Assembly: GCA_964498015.1 (NCBI GenBank)
Contig: CAZCFT010000035.1
Span: forward strand, 1-21,688
Source of the DNA: CAWEZN01 sp964498015
GTDB taxonomy: Bacteria > Zixibacteria > MSB-5A5 > GN15 > PGXB01
Direction: 5' to 3'
Length of the DNA: 21,688 nt
Below, piece by piece: positions 1 to 7,103 of the stretch. The translations under genes were made by a program, and so were the position numbers. The notes beneath the pieces are model-generated. The model was given only the letters and a program-made list of their open reading frames with translations. It did not search any database and was not told the DNA's origin. How positions within the stretch are numbered: position 1 is the stretch's first letter; each line of letters starts with the position of its first letter.

Positions 1-1077
1 AAGAATAAAAACCAGTTATTTGATTATCCCGATGAGGATTTTGGTGTCCCCGATCGATTGGCGAGAGTCTCGTCGGAGGAATTTCCTAATCTTAATTTCA
101 TCATGCAAAAGGAAGAGACGGCCGCAGTCTCTATCATCTCTGCCGGTCCGACCGTGGACCATTTAATCAAGGTCAGATTTTCAAGGCCTGTAATAGGGGA
201 TAAAATCATAGCGAATCTGGAGAAGATTATTCTGGCAAAAGATGATAGTACAGGATCGATTATAAATCCCAGAAGCGTACTTGAGAGAGAAGAAGATACC
301 GTGCCGAGTTTTAATATTTTCTTTGGGGACTTACCTGATGGCTCCTATCGACTGAAAATTGATAAATTGATATTTTCAGACAGGGTTGATACTATTCTAT
401 ATTTGGAGAGCACAGTCTTCAAGATTAAGAATGAATCTGATAAGAATCCGCCATCGGTAATTTCTATGTCTCATAGCGGGAAAACAATATTTCCAGATGA
501 AAAACAAATAAAGATATCATTTTCAGAGCCGATTGATAAGCGGATTGCAGGAGATAGTTTGACAACTATCTTTGTCAAGGATGGCGACACCGTTAGAACG
601 ACTTCGAGATGGCTTGATGATTTCAAGCTGAGTATTACTCCCGATAGTTTGGAATGGGGCAAATCATATATGGTTTCATTACAGCAGAATCTGCTTGTTG
701 ACTTAGCCGGAAATAAGGGAGTGGACTCGGCCAGGATGTTTTCTTTCAAAACTTATGATAGAGATTCCCTGGGCAGTATTTCCGGCAGTATCGCTTTTTC
801 CGGAGATATAGATACGACAGGTTTATTATATCTGAATTTTTGTTTGCTTGATGAAGCAAAACAATTTCTTAAACCGGTTGCCGGAGAATCGTTCAGCTTT
901 CAATTACCCCCGGGGAAATATCTGTTGAGCGGATTCATCGACAAGAATGGAAATGGCAGTCAGGATTTGGGGAGACTCAATCCATTCGAATTTTCCGAAA
1001 CGGTTTCGAATTATCCCGACACGATTAGAGTTCGCTCCCGATTTGAAACATCAGGGATAGAATTTATATTTAAATGA
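1..1077 (+). CDS. Secreted Ig-like (Big_5/SbsA-type) domain protein, C-terminal part
   Basis: The reading frame is open to the first base of the window, so the N-terminus, including any signal peptide, lies upstream. About 358 codons are visible. The middle part (from the NPPSV segment at about 428 to about 760) looks like a Big_5 / SbsA Ig-like domain: a short PPSV entry, an 'F-S-E-P-I-D' strand and a closing 'DLAGNKG ... FSFKTYD' strand. A preceding stretch with 'KVRFSRPV' and 'DLPDGSYRLKID' looks like a similar β-sandwich. The end has an 'LPPGKYLLSGFIDKNGNGSQDLG' type segment (seen in pieces), a D-x-N-x-N-G pattern typical of carboxypeptidase-regulatory-like tails that may bind calcium. 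Such proteins are exported and usually surface-attached in FCB bacteria. The role is unknown and binding or structural functions are only inferred. It converges with the sugar-transporter operon 32 bases downstream. Confidence 0.75.
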   Translation, partial: KNKNQLFDYPDEDFGVPDRLARVSSEEFPNLNFIMQKEETAAVSIISAGPTVDHLIKVRFSRPVIGDKIIANLEKIILAKDDSTGSIINPRSVLEREEDTVPSFNIFFGDLPDGSYRLKIDKLIFSDRVDTILYLESTVFKIKNESDKNPPSVISMSHSGKTIFPDEKQIKISFSEPIDKRIAGDSLTTIFVKDGDTVRTTSRWLDDFKLSITPDSLEWGKSYMVSLQQNLLVDLAGNKGVDSARMFSFKTYDRDSLGSISGSIAFSGDIDTTGLLYLNFCLLDEAKQFLKPVAGESFSFQLPPGKYLLSGFIDKNGNGSQDLGRLNPFEFSETVSNYPDTIRVRSRFETSGIEFIFK

Positions 1078-1089
1078 ATTGCACAATTC
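1076..1089. other. 14-bp palindrome between convergent genes
   Basis: GAATTG-CA-CAATTC is a perfect inverted repeat that begins at the last bases of the Ig-like protein's stop codon and lies between two convergent genes. A weak bidirectional hairpin is possible, but the stem is AT-rich and no T-run follows. I do not call it a terminator. Confidence 0.3.
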
Positions 1090-1109
1090 TCTATCGGGAG
1101 CTTTTGAAT

Positions 1110-1913
1110 TTATTGCTTGATTGCCCCGGCGGTTATGCCGGAAATAATATGCTTCTGGCATAGCAGAAAAACTACCAGAATCGGTATGACCGCCAGCGAC
1201 GATCCAGCCATTAAGTGCGGCCAGTCAATAGCCTGATGTCCCTGATACAGCGCGAGGCCGACCGGAAGGGTTCGGACTGATTCGGAGCCTGTTAATATTA
1301 GGGGAAACAGAAACGAATTCCAATTAGTCATAAACGACTGTATCGCCAGAACGGCCAGAGCCGGTTTGCATAAAGGCATCACGACTCGGAGCAGGATAGT
1401 CATCTCGCCGGCGCCGTCGATGCGCGCCGCTTCTTCCATTGATCGCGGCAAGGAATCGACATATTGCTTTACCAAAAATATTCCTATGGGATTGACAAGG
1501 AAAGGCAAGATAAGAGCCCAATAGGTATCGTACATCCCGGCCTTGTATATCAACAGATAGAGCGGAAGTATGACTATATGGGCAGGTAGCATTAATACAA
1601 ATATGACCGAATAGAACCAGAAGCTCTTTCCAATAAAGGCATGTCTGGAAAAGGCATACCCGACCATGAAGCAAAATAAAATATTCCCCAGAGTGACTAC
1701 TAATCCGACGAAAAATGAATTGAACAAATAGATAAGCATATTACCGGAATGAAAAAGGTCGAGATACGATATAAGAGTGAAATAGGATGAAAAGAAATTA
1801 GCAAGAGTACCCTCAATGTTGGCGGGCAGGAGGGAAATACGGAACATCCAGAGGAGGGGGAAGATCATGATAAGGAGAATGATTGAAAGAATAATGTATT
1901 TGACTGCTCTCAT
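1110..1913 (-). CDS. Carbohydrate ABC transporter permease, MalG family
   Basis: Inner-membrane permease subunit of a CUT1-type sugar importer, 267 residues, normal length for the family. It starts with an N-terminal transmembrane helix (residues about 5-25) and has about six hydrophobic helices in all. The cytoplasmic EAA loop that contacts the ATPase is intact: E161-A-A163, G167, then V177-x-M-P180, matching the EAA-x3-G-x9-I/V-x-L/M-P pattern. It is the last gene of the operon, five bases after the MalF-type permease. The substrate cannot be read from the sequence. There is no MalK/MsmK/UgpC-type ATPase beside it. The family call is firm. Confidence 0.95.
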   Translation of the reverse strand: MRAVKYIILSIILLIMIFPLLWMFRISLLPANIEGTLANFFSSYFTLISYLDLFHSGNMLIYLFNSFFVGLVVTLGNILFCFMVGYAFSRHAFIGKSFWFYSVIFVLMLPAHIVILPLYLLIYKAGMYDTYWALILPFLVNPIGIFLVKQYVDSLPRSMEEAARIDGAGEMTILLRVVMPLCKPALAVLAIQSFMTNWNSFLFPLILTGSESVRTLPVGLALYQGHQAIDWPHLMAGSSLAVIPILVVFLLCQKHIISGITAGAIKQ

Positions 1914-1918
1914 TCAAT

Positions 1919-2773
1919 TCACCCTTGTTTCATAAGCTTGAATTGAATAAATGAAAAGATGGCGATAATCATGAAAAGCAAGTACGCCGCCGCTGAGGCA
2001 TAACCAAATTCAAAACGGTTCAGGCCCGACTCGTAAATAAAATAAACGGCGGAAGAGCTGTTGTACTTCCCCTGAGTCATAACAAATATTTCAATAAAGA
2101 CCTGAAAGGATTTGATGGTATTTATGACGATGATAAAGAGAGTCACCGGTTTCAGAAGGGGGAGAGTGATGGAATAGAATTTCCTCCATCGCCCGGCGCC
2201 GGCAACATCGGCGGCTTCATACAACTCGATTGGAATTGATTTGAGGCCGGCCAGAAAGAGAAGCATATAATATCCAACTGACATCCAGACGTCCATGGCC
2301 ATTATGGAAAGCAGGGCGGTTTTATTCGACAGCAAAAATCCATTTCCCGGTGGAGAAAATCCAGCCATCTGAGCCAGAAGAAATATGTATCCTCCCCGGG
2401 AGTACAGGTTGGTGAAAATCAAGGCGATCACAACCATTGAAGTTATGGATGGCATAAAAAATCCCGAGCGAAAGAGAGTCCGGCCACGAAAGCTTTTATC
2501 AAGCAATAATGCCATAATAAGAGATATAATCGTCGTAACCGGGATAGCGCCAAAAACGAAAATAAATGTATTCTTGAGCGAATTCAGAAAAATTGTATCG
2601 GAAAATAAATTGATGAAATTCTGAAATCCAACCCAGCTATATGTCGGCTGAAGTAATCTATAATCAGTGAGGCTGAGAAATAGAGAATAGATTAGAGGAA
2701 AGAGCCAGAAGGCCAGGAATGTCAGAATCCAGGGAGATGCAAGCAAAACTCCGGCAGTCTGGCGAACTCTCAT
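1919..2773 (-). CDS. Carbohydrate ABC transporter permease, MalF/UgpA family
   Basis: Second inner-membrane subunit of the sugar importer, 284 residues. The N-terminus (ASPWILTFLAFWLFPLIYS, residues about 12-30) is the usual first helix of short MalF-type permeases. The EAA loop is a textbook match: E186-A-A188, G192, I202-x-L-P205. It should pair with the MalG-type subunit to form the translocation pore. The start codon lies inside the end of the binding-protein gene (4-base ATGA overlap, 2770-2773), which implies translational coupling. The family is certain, the sugar is unknown. Confidence 0.95.
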   Translation of the reverse strand: MRVRQTAGVLLASPWILTFLAFWLFPLIYSLFLSLTDYRLLQPTYSWVGFQNFINLFSDTIFLNSLKNTFIFVFGAIPVTTIISLIMALLLDKSFRGRTLFRSGFFMPSITSMVVIALIFTNLYSRGGYIFLLAQMAGFSPPGNGFLLSNKTALLSIMAMDVWMSVGYYMLLFLAGLKSIPIELYEAADVAGAGRWRKFYSITLPLLKPVTLFIIVINTIKSFQVFIEIFVMTQGKYNSSSAVYFIYESGLNRFEFGYASAAAYLLFMIIAIFSFIQFKLMKQG

Positions 2774-4017
2774 TTCCTTTTTTCATCAATCAATTTCTGG
2801 ATTTTATTGCGGGCTTTATATAGCGATTCGGCGACCGGCTGTCCATTGAAAAGCACGTCTTCAAGCATTGTCTCGATGATATCCTCGATATACACCCATT
2901 GCGGGTCGGCCGGGGGGAAGCGGGAAAGATTCAGTTGCATGATAAAGGTCTGAAGCGCTGGATCATCGGCGAAGAAGCTGTCTTTAGTTGCCTCTTCATT
3001 TGCTGGGTTGGCGGAATAATTTGTTTTGCAGAATAGCAGTTCATTTTCCCGATCAGTCAGATACTTAATGAATTTTAGCGCTTCTATCTTATTTTGCGAC
3101 TTGTTGCTTATGGCAAGATATTCTCCGCCGACAAAAGATTTCCCCGGATATTCCGGACCGGGTATCAGGCCGGTAATGAAATCAATGTCAATCTTTTCAT
3201 TTCTGATTCGCTTCAAAAGCCAATCGCCCGAAATAATTACCCCAACCTTTCCTGCGAGAAAAGCATCTTCAAGGCGTCGCTGAGTATCGACCATGCCACA
3301 GCTATCGCTCAGTTCTTTGTAATACTTCAGAGCCGCAAAACCTTTATCGCTGGAGATAACAGAATATTTGCCGTCCTCGCTGACGATTCGTGCGTTATTA
3401 GACCAAAAGAAAGGAAGGAATTTCTTATATAAAGTATGCTTTTCAGCGGCATTTGACCCAAATCCGTAAATACCTCCCCCCAGTGAATCAATCTTATAGC
3501 AGAGTTTTTTCAACTGCTCCCAGTTGACTGGAACGAAATTGCTATCAAGATTCGTCTTTTTCAGCAATCCCCTGTTGATGTAAAGGACTCGCGTTCCGAG
3601 TATCCAAGGGAAAGCATAAATATCATTATTGTAAATAGCTGGAGGCCAGCCATAGAATTTTGCAGTATCGGCAATAATATCTTTCGAAATTGGCGCCAGT
3701 TGGCCGCTTGAAGAAAATTCCAATATCCAGTCGGAGCCGAGCTCGACAATATCGGGGGCTGTCCCTGACGAGAAGGCAATCACTATCTTCTCATGGCCGT
3801 TTCCCCAAGTCAAATCGGTCAATCTAATTTTGACTCCGGGATTGTGGGTTTCGTAGTCGGCCGCGATTTTTTCGATAGTTGGTTTTATAGCGGGGTCGGT
3901 CCAGAATTGCCACCATTCAAGGGTAATTGGCTCGCCCTTCCGGCCGCCGCCGGAACAGGCTATTATCCCCAGAAGGGATATGATCATCAAAAACGGAATA
4001 AAGCTTTTTGTTTTCAT
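2770..4017 (-). CDS. Extracellular solute-binding lipoprotein (family 1), sugar ABC transporter
   Basis: Periplasmic or surface sugar-capturing component of the importer, 415 residues. It begins with a lipoprotein signal peptide: positive n-region, hydrophobic core and lipobox I-I-A-C with the lipidated cysteine at residue 21, followed by SGGGRKGEP. Family-1 binding-protein hallmarks are present: 'TLEWWQFWTDP' after the signal, an ' A-F-S-S-G-T-A-P-D-I-V' segment, 'GVIISGDWLLKRI', and a 'G-G-E-Y-L-A-I-S' then 'A-L-K-F-I-K-Y-L-T' segment near the C-terminal third. It is the first gene of the operon. No Shine-Dalgarno site precedes the ATG, and a promoter-like pair of hexamers ends only six bases upstream, so translation may be leaderless or the real promoter may lie further up. 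Confidence 0.93.
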   Translation of the reverse strand: MKTKSFIPFLMIISLLGIIACSGGGRKGEPITLEWWQFWTDPAIKPTIEKIAADYETHNPGVKIRLTDLTWGNGHEKIVIAFSSGTAPDIVELGSDWILEFSSSGQLAPISKDIIADTAKFYGWPPAIYNNDIYAFPWILGTRVLYINRGLLKKTNLDSNFVPVNWEQLKKLCYKIDSLGGGIYGFGSNAAEKHTLYKKFLPFFWSNNARIVSEDGKYSVISSDKGFAALKYYKELSDSCGMVDTQRRLEDAFLAGKVGVIISGDWLLKRIRNEKIDIDFITGLIPGPEYPGKSFVGGEYLAISNKSQNKIEALKFIKYLTDRENELLFCKTNYSANPANEEATKDSFFADDPALQTFIMQLNLSRFPPADPQWVYIEDIIETMLEDVLFNGQPVAESLYKARNKIQKLIDEKRK

Positions 4018-4023
4018 GGTGCG

Positions 4024-4052
4024 AGGATATAAATCATGAAACTTGATGTCAA
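4024..4052 (-). promoter_or_regulatory. Candidate promoter of the sugar-transporter operon
   Basis: On the minus strand, TTGACA (4052-4047), a 17-base spacer and TATCCT (4029-4024) resemble a sigma-70-type promoter. The predicted transcription start falls at or next to the ATG (4017), which would give a leaderless mRNA. The -35 is a perfect hexamer and the -10 is weak. FCB promoters often depart from this consensus, so this is tentative. Confidence 0.35.
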
Positions 4053-4054
4053 GT
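4041..4054. promoter_or_regulatory. Candidate operator palindrome in the divergent promoter region
   Basis: ACTTGA-TG-TCAAGT is a perfect 6+6 inverted repeat overlapping the putative -35 of the sugar operon, in the 83-base gap between divergent genes. A second short palindrome, ATGATTCAT, lies at 4073-4081. Position fits a repressor site, but no regulator gene is nearby and the regulator family is unknown. Confidence 0.3.
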
Positions 4055-4100
4055 CAAACTTTTTGTTGATTTATGATTCATAGGATAATAAATCTTCGGC

Positions 4101-4871
4101 ATGGCGATATTTGATCCGACTACCCTGCCGACGCTGGTTATATCTCTGATATCAATTGCCGTTGTTTTGTACGCCGTTATCTCCATAAAGAGGGGAAAGG
4201 AATTTACGATAAGGGAAATTCCCGGACTGAAAGCGATCGATGATGCGGTCGGGCGCGCCACCGAGATGGGCACGCCGGTATTATTTACACCGGGATGGGG
4301 AGGCGATATTCAGCGCCCCACAACTATTGCGTCAATGAATATTCTCTCATCGGTGGCGGAGAAAACCGCCGAATATGATTGCCGATTGATTTATCCCACG
4401 CATGATCCGGTCATTATGGCGGTGGCGCAGGAAGTAGTTAAAGAAGGATGTCTCAAGGCCGGTTATCCCGATAGGTACAGGGCTGATGATATTTTTTATA
4501 TAACATCCTCTCAATTTGGTTATGCGGCGGCGGTTGATGGCATAATAAGCCGTACCAAGCCGGCCTCGATATTTCTACTTGGCACTTTCGAGGCTGAATC
4601 ATTGATAATGGCTGAGACCGGCAATGCGGTCGGAGCGATACAGATTGCCGGCACCGATTCAACCATTCAATTGGCGTTTTTTATTGTCGCCTGTGATTAT
4701 ACTCTCATAGGCGAGGAACTTTTCGCCGCCTCGGGGTATCTGAGCAAGAACAAATCGATTCTTTCATCAGTCAAGGCTCAGGATATATTAAAACTGCTGA
4801 TTGCCCTCTTTATAACAACGGCCCTCATCTGGGCCACTATCGATCCAAAATCAAGCTGGTGGAAATATTAG
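4101..4871 (+). CDS. DUF6754-like membrane protein, first gene of an uncharacterised membrane cassette
   Basis: Function unknown; 256 residues. There is one N-terminal helix (about 9-27), a soluble middle domain of about 200 residues and a C-terminal helix (about 229-247). After the first helix comes SIKRGKEF, so by the positive-inside rule the soluble domain probably faces the cytoplasm. Conserved-looking segments are 'MGTPVLFTPGWGGDIQRPTT', 'DPVIMAVAQEVVKEG', 'SSQFGYAAAVDGI', 'GTFEAESLIMAETGNAVGAI', 'QIAGT' and 'ACDYTLIGEELFAAS'. I recall these from the DUF6754 family of bacteria and archaea, an assignment made from memory. The next gene starts on the base after this stop codon. The upstream Shine-Dalgarno site is weak (AGGAT, far from the ATG). 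Confidence 0.75.
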   Translation: MAIFDPTTLPTLVISLISIAVVLYAVISIKRGKEFTIREIPGLKAIDDAVGRATEMGTPVLFTPGWGGDIQRPTTIASMNILSSVAEKTAEYDCRLIYPTHDPVIMAVAQEVVKEGCLKAGYPDRYRADDIFYITSSQFGYAAAVDGIISRTKPASIFLLGTFEAESLIMAETGNAVGAIQIAGTDSTIQLAFFIVACDYTLIGEELFAASGYLSKNKSILSSVKAQDILKLLIALFITTALIWATIDPKSSWWKY

Positions 4872-5519
4872 ATGCGTGTCAAGATACCGCTTGCGATCTG
4901 CTTTCTCTCCGGGGCGATAATGTTCATTCAGTATTTCTCCCGACATCCGTTGGCAAAAGCGGTCTATAATGGCATCCTTGATTGGTGGCAAATAATCTTT
5001 GCCTTTACCCTTTTTGTCGGCGTGGCGGCCTTTATTAAAAGTGGCCTGAAAAGTGTCAGCTGGTCAAAAGCCCGGCCCTCGACGGGCAGAAAAACTGATG
5101 CCCCATATAAAGCGATCTCCCTCGTCGGCCTGGCGTTAATGCCGATTCTTGCCCTTGCCGGGGGAACGAAGTTTGGCTCTCCATTCCTGTGGGTTTTCGA
5201 CAATATGCAGGCGCCGATGCAATCAACGGTTTTCTCTCTATTGGCTTTTTTTGTAGCCTCGGCATCCTTTCGCGGTTTTCGGGCCCGAACAATTCCCGCT
5301 ACAATCCTCTTGATTTCCGCCTTGTTCGTGCTTCTTGGCAGAATCCCAGTTGCAGATTACTTCACGGAGTCATTGGCTAAAGCAACTTTCTGGATACAGG
5401 ATTATCCTTCAATGGCGGCAAGACGGGCTATTCTAATCGGTATCGGGTTGGGCTCAATGACAACCGCACTCAGAGTCATTCTTGGTATCGAACGCACCTA
5501 TCTTCGAGGCGAGCGATGA
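4872..5519 (+). CDS. Uncharacterised six-helix membrane protein of the DUF6754-linked cassette
   Basis: Function unknown; 215 residues, very hydrophobic. Likely helices lie at about 5-22, 39-56, 80-98, 115-133, 138-157 and 185-203. A positively charged loop (about 57-80: KSGLKSVSWSKARP...GRK) is probably cytoplasmic, and the tail ends in GIERTYLRGER. The 'APMQSTVFSLLAFFVASASFRGFRAR' region (about 114-139) and the GIERTYL tail look like conserved features of this family as I remember it, but I cannot name a Pfam entry. The ATG directly follows the previous TAG, with GGTGG about eight bases upstream as ribosome-binding site. The end overlaps the next gene by four bases. Confidence 0.75.
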   Translation: MRVKIPLAICFLSGAIMFIQYFSRHPLAKAVYNGILDWWQIIFAFTLFVGVAAFIKSGLKSVSWSKARPSTGRKTDAPYKAISLVGLALMPILALAGGTKFGSPFLWVFDNMQAPMQSTVFSLLAFFVASASFRGFRARTIPATILLISALFVLLGRIPVADYFTESLAKATFWIQDYPSMAARRAILIGIGLGSMTTALRVILGIERTYLRGER

Positions 5520-6331
5520 CCAATCTGAAAACGCGATGGATTATTTTTGCATCGCTTTTGGCGCTGGCAGTAATATCTTATTCGATAACGATCAAATTGA
5601 AAATACGACCCTCGCCCCAAGTTCAGAAAACTTATGATTATATCGAAAACCTGCCGGAGTCATCGGCTATTGTTGTCTCTTTTGACCATGAGGCGTCGTC
5701 TCTGCCTGAAATAAAGCCGATTACTCAAGTTATTCTTCGCCACGCTTTCCGCAATAATATCAGAATTATCGGAATGTCGCTCTTTGCCGAAGGGACAGCG
5801 ATTGGATATAGCATGCTTACCAGGACTGCAGGCGAATTCGGCAAGTCATACGGCCAGGATTATGCCTTTCTTGGTTTCAAGCCCCAGCATATTTCGGCTA
5901 TACTCGGGATGGGAGAATCGATGCGCGGCGTCTTTCCTGAAGATTATCTGGGAACCCCGATTGATTCGATTCCGCTTATGAGGCATATCGATAATTATGA
6001 CAGTATAGCAATGGTCATATCCATAGCCGATGGCGACCGGGCAGTGCAGTGGATTGAGTACGCCGGAGCGAGGTATAATCAGAAGATTCTGGCCGGGCTC
6101 ACCGCCGCCATGATTACCACCTACGACCCCTACCTGAATTCGGGTCAGCTATTTTCGGTGGTCGGGGGACTGAAAGGGGCCGCCGAGTACGAAATGCTCT
6201 ATGGCCAACCCGGGAGCGGAAGCCGCGGGCTCCTGGCACAATCCATGGCACACATATTCATTATCGCACTCATAATCATCGGCAATGTTATCTATTTTAA
6301 GGGAAGAGCCGGAAAGAAGGGGAGAGGGTGA
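5516..6331 (+). CDS. Uncharacterised bitopic membrane protein with large extracytoplasmic domain
   Basis: Function unknown; 271 residues. An N-terminal helix (about 8-25, preceded by KTR) and a C-terminal helix (about 244-261, followed by YFKGRAGKKGRG) flank a domain of about 215 residues. Positive charges at both ends place the termini in the cytoplasm and the domain outside, the opposite of the first cassette protein. Distinct segments are 'SSAIVVSFDHEASSLPEI', 'ITQVILRHAFRNNIRIIGMS', 'GKSYGQDYAFLGFKP', 'GTPIDSIPLMRHI', 'NSGQLFSVVGGLKGAAEYE' and 'LLAQSMAHIFIIALIIIGN'. There is no nucleotide-binding or catalytic motif that I recognise. GAGG lies a few bases before the start, and the ATGA overlap with the previous gene implies coupling. 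Confidence 0.75.
   Translation: MTNLKTRWIIFASLLALAVISYSITIKLKIRPSPQVQKTYDYIENLPESSAIVVSFDHEASSLPEIKPITQVILRHAFRNNIRIIGMSLFAEGTAIGYSMLTRTAGEFGKSYGQDYAFLGFKPQHISAILGMGESMRGVFPEDYLGTPIDSIPLMRHIDNYDSIAMVISIADGDRAVQWIEYAGARYNQKILAGLTAAMITTYDPYLNSGQLFSVVGGLKGAAEYEMLYGQPGSGSRGLLAQSMAHIFIIALIIIGNVIYFKGRAGKKGRG
6317..6327 (+). promoter_or_regulatory. Strong ribosome-binding site fixing the 6333 start
   Basis: AAGGGGAGAGG ends six bases before the ATG at 6333, with its GGAG core eight bases away. It supports this start over the in-frame ATG at 6285, which lies inside the preceding gene and would add a charged, non-hydrophobic extension before the first helix. Confidence 0.7.
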
Positions 6332-6332
6332 A

Positions 6333-6947
6333 ATGGATATCGGGGTGATAATCGCCGGTATTTTGACACTGGCAATTTATTCGTTCCTGTATAGAGATAA
6401 TCCGATTTATAAAATGGCCGAATCTCTTCTCATCGGTCTTTCCATTGGATATACTCTGGTTATCTTCTGGCAATCTACGATACTTGATTTGTTGATTTAC
6501 CCCCTTTTTGGCGGCGGGAAAATCATTCTTATTGTTCCCCTTTTTCTCGGTCTGATGATGTTCAGCCGATTTTCATCATCATTGTCGTGGTTGTCTCGAA
6601 TCCCGCTGTCTTTCATGATTGGAGCCGGAGCCGGAGTAGCTATTCCGGCTATGCTTTATGCGCGTACGCTTAAGCAGGTTTCTGCATCGGTAACTTCGAT
6701 AGTAAGCGCAAACGGGAATTTCAATTTCTCTGAGCTGGTAGTTGTGGTTGGGCTTCTTTCGACTCTATCCTATTTCTATTTCAGCCGGCATCATGAGGGG
6801 GCATTGGGCAGGTCGGCCAAAGTCGGGACATATTTTCTTATGATTTTCTTTGGAGCGACTTTCGGTTACACGGTGATGTCTCGCCTTTCAACTTTGATAG
6901 GCAGGGTCGATTTTCTTCTCACGGACTTTCTTCATGTCATAAAATGA
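6333..6947 (+). CDS. Uncharacterised polytopic membrane protein of the DUF6754-linked cassette
   Basis: Function unknown; 204 residues from the chosen ATG, one base after the previous stop and behind a strong ribosome-binding site. About six hydrophobic stretches are visible: 3-20, 30-47, 53-75, 87-107, 131-147 and 165-185 (approximate). Recognisable segments are 'YSFLYRDNPIYKMAESLLIG' near the N-terminus, 'GLMMFSRF...SWLSRIPLSFM', and the C-terminal 'GTYFLMIFFGATFGYTVMSR' followed by 'LIGRVDFLL'. I remember this arrangement as a conserved, unnamed membrane family that accompanies the other cassette proteins in several phyla, but I cannot verify that here. Its end overlaps the zinc-ribbon gene by four bases. 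Confidence 0.75.
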   Translation: MDIGVIIAGILTLAIYSFLYRDNPIYKMAESLLIGLSIGYTLVIFWQSTILDLLIYPLFGGGKIILIVPLFLGLMMFSRFSSSLSWLSRIPLSFMIGAGAGVAIPAMLYARTLKQVSASVTSIVSANGNFNFSELVVVVGLLSTLSYFYFSRHHEGALGRSAKVGTYFLMIFFGATFGYTVMSRLSTLIGRVDFLLTDFLHVIK

Positions 6948-7075
6948 CCTGCCCAAAGTGTAAAACAAAAATGAGAGAATTGAAGCGCAGCTTCCACAAG
7001 AAACGAAAATGGGTTTGCCCACACTGCGGCAAAGTAAGATTTCAGCAGGTTTCCTCAAAGGGAAGAATGGAGTAA
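6944..7075 (+). CDS. 43-residue zinc-ribbon miniprotein
   Basis: A small gene whose ATG overlaps the preceding stop codon (ATGA at 6944-6947). The protein starts MTCPKCKTKMRELKR, continues through a lysine/arginine-rich stretch (FHKKRKW) to VCPHCGKVRF, and ends QQVSSKGRME. The two C-P-x-C motifs at residues 3-6 and 25-28 form a standard four-cysteine zinc ribbon. High net positive charge suggests nucleic-acid or acidic-partner binding, but that is inference. The translational coupling makes it a genuine fifth member of the membrane cassette rather than a chance frame. Zinc binding is likely; the function is unknown. Confidence 0.72.
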   Translation: MTCPKCKTKMRELKRSFHKKRKWVCPHCGKVRFQQVSSKGRME

Positions 7076-7103
7076 CCGCGCCGGTATTTTTGCGTATAAT
7101 TTT

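Noticed and set aside
2770..4017. Assigning a specific sugar to the transporter
   Set aside because: No glycosidase, kinase or regulator is adjacent, and family-1 binding proteins cannot be assigned a ligand by eye.
6285..6332. Upstream in-frame ATG for the fourth cassette gene
   Set aside because: It would overlap the preceding gene by 47 bases and add a charged MLSILREEPERRGEGE extension. The ATG at 6333 has a strong ribosome-binding site and begins directly with a helix.
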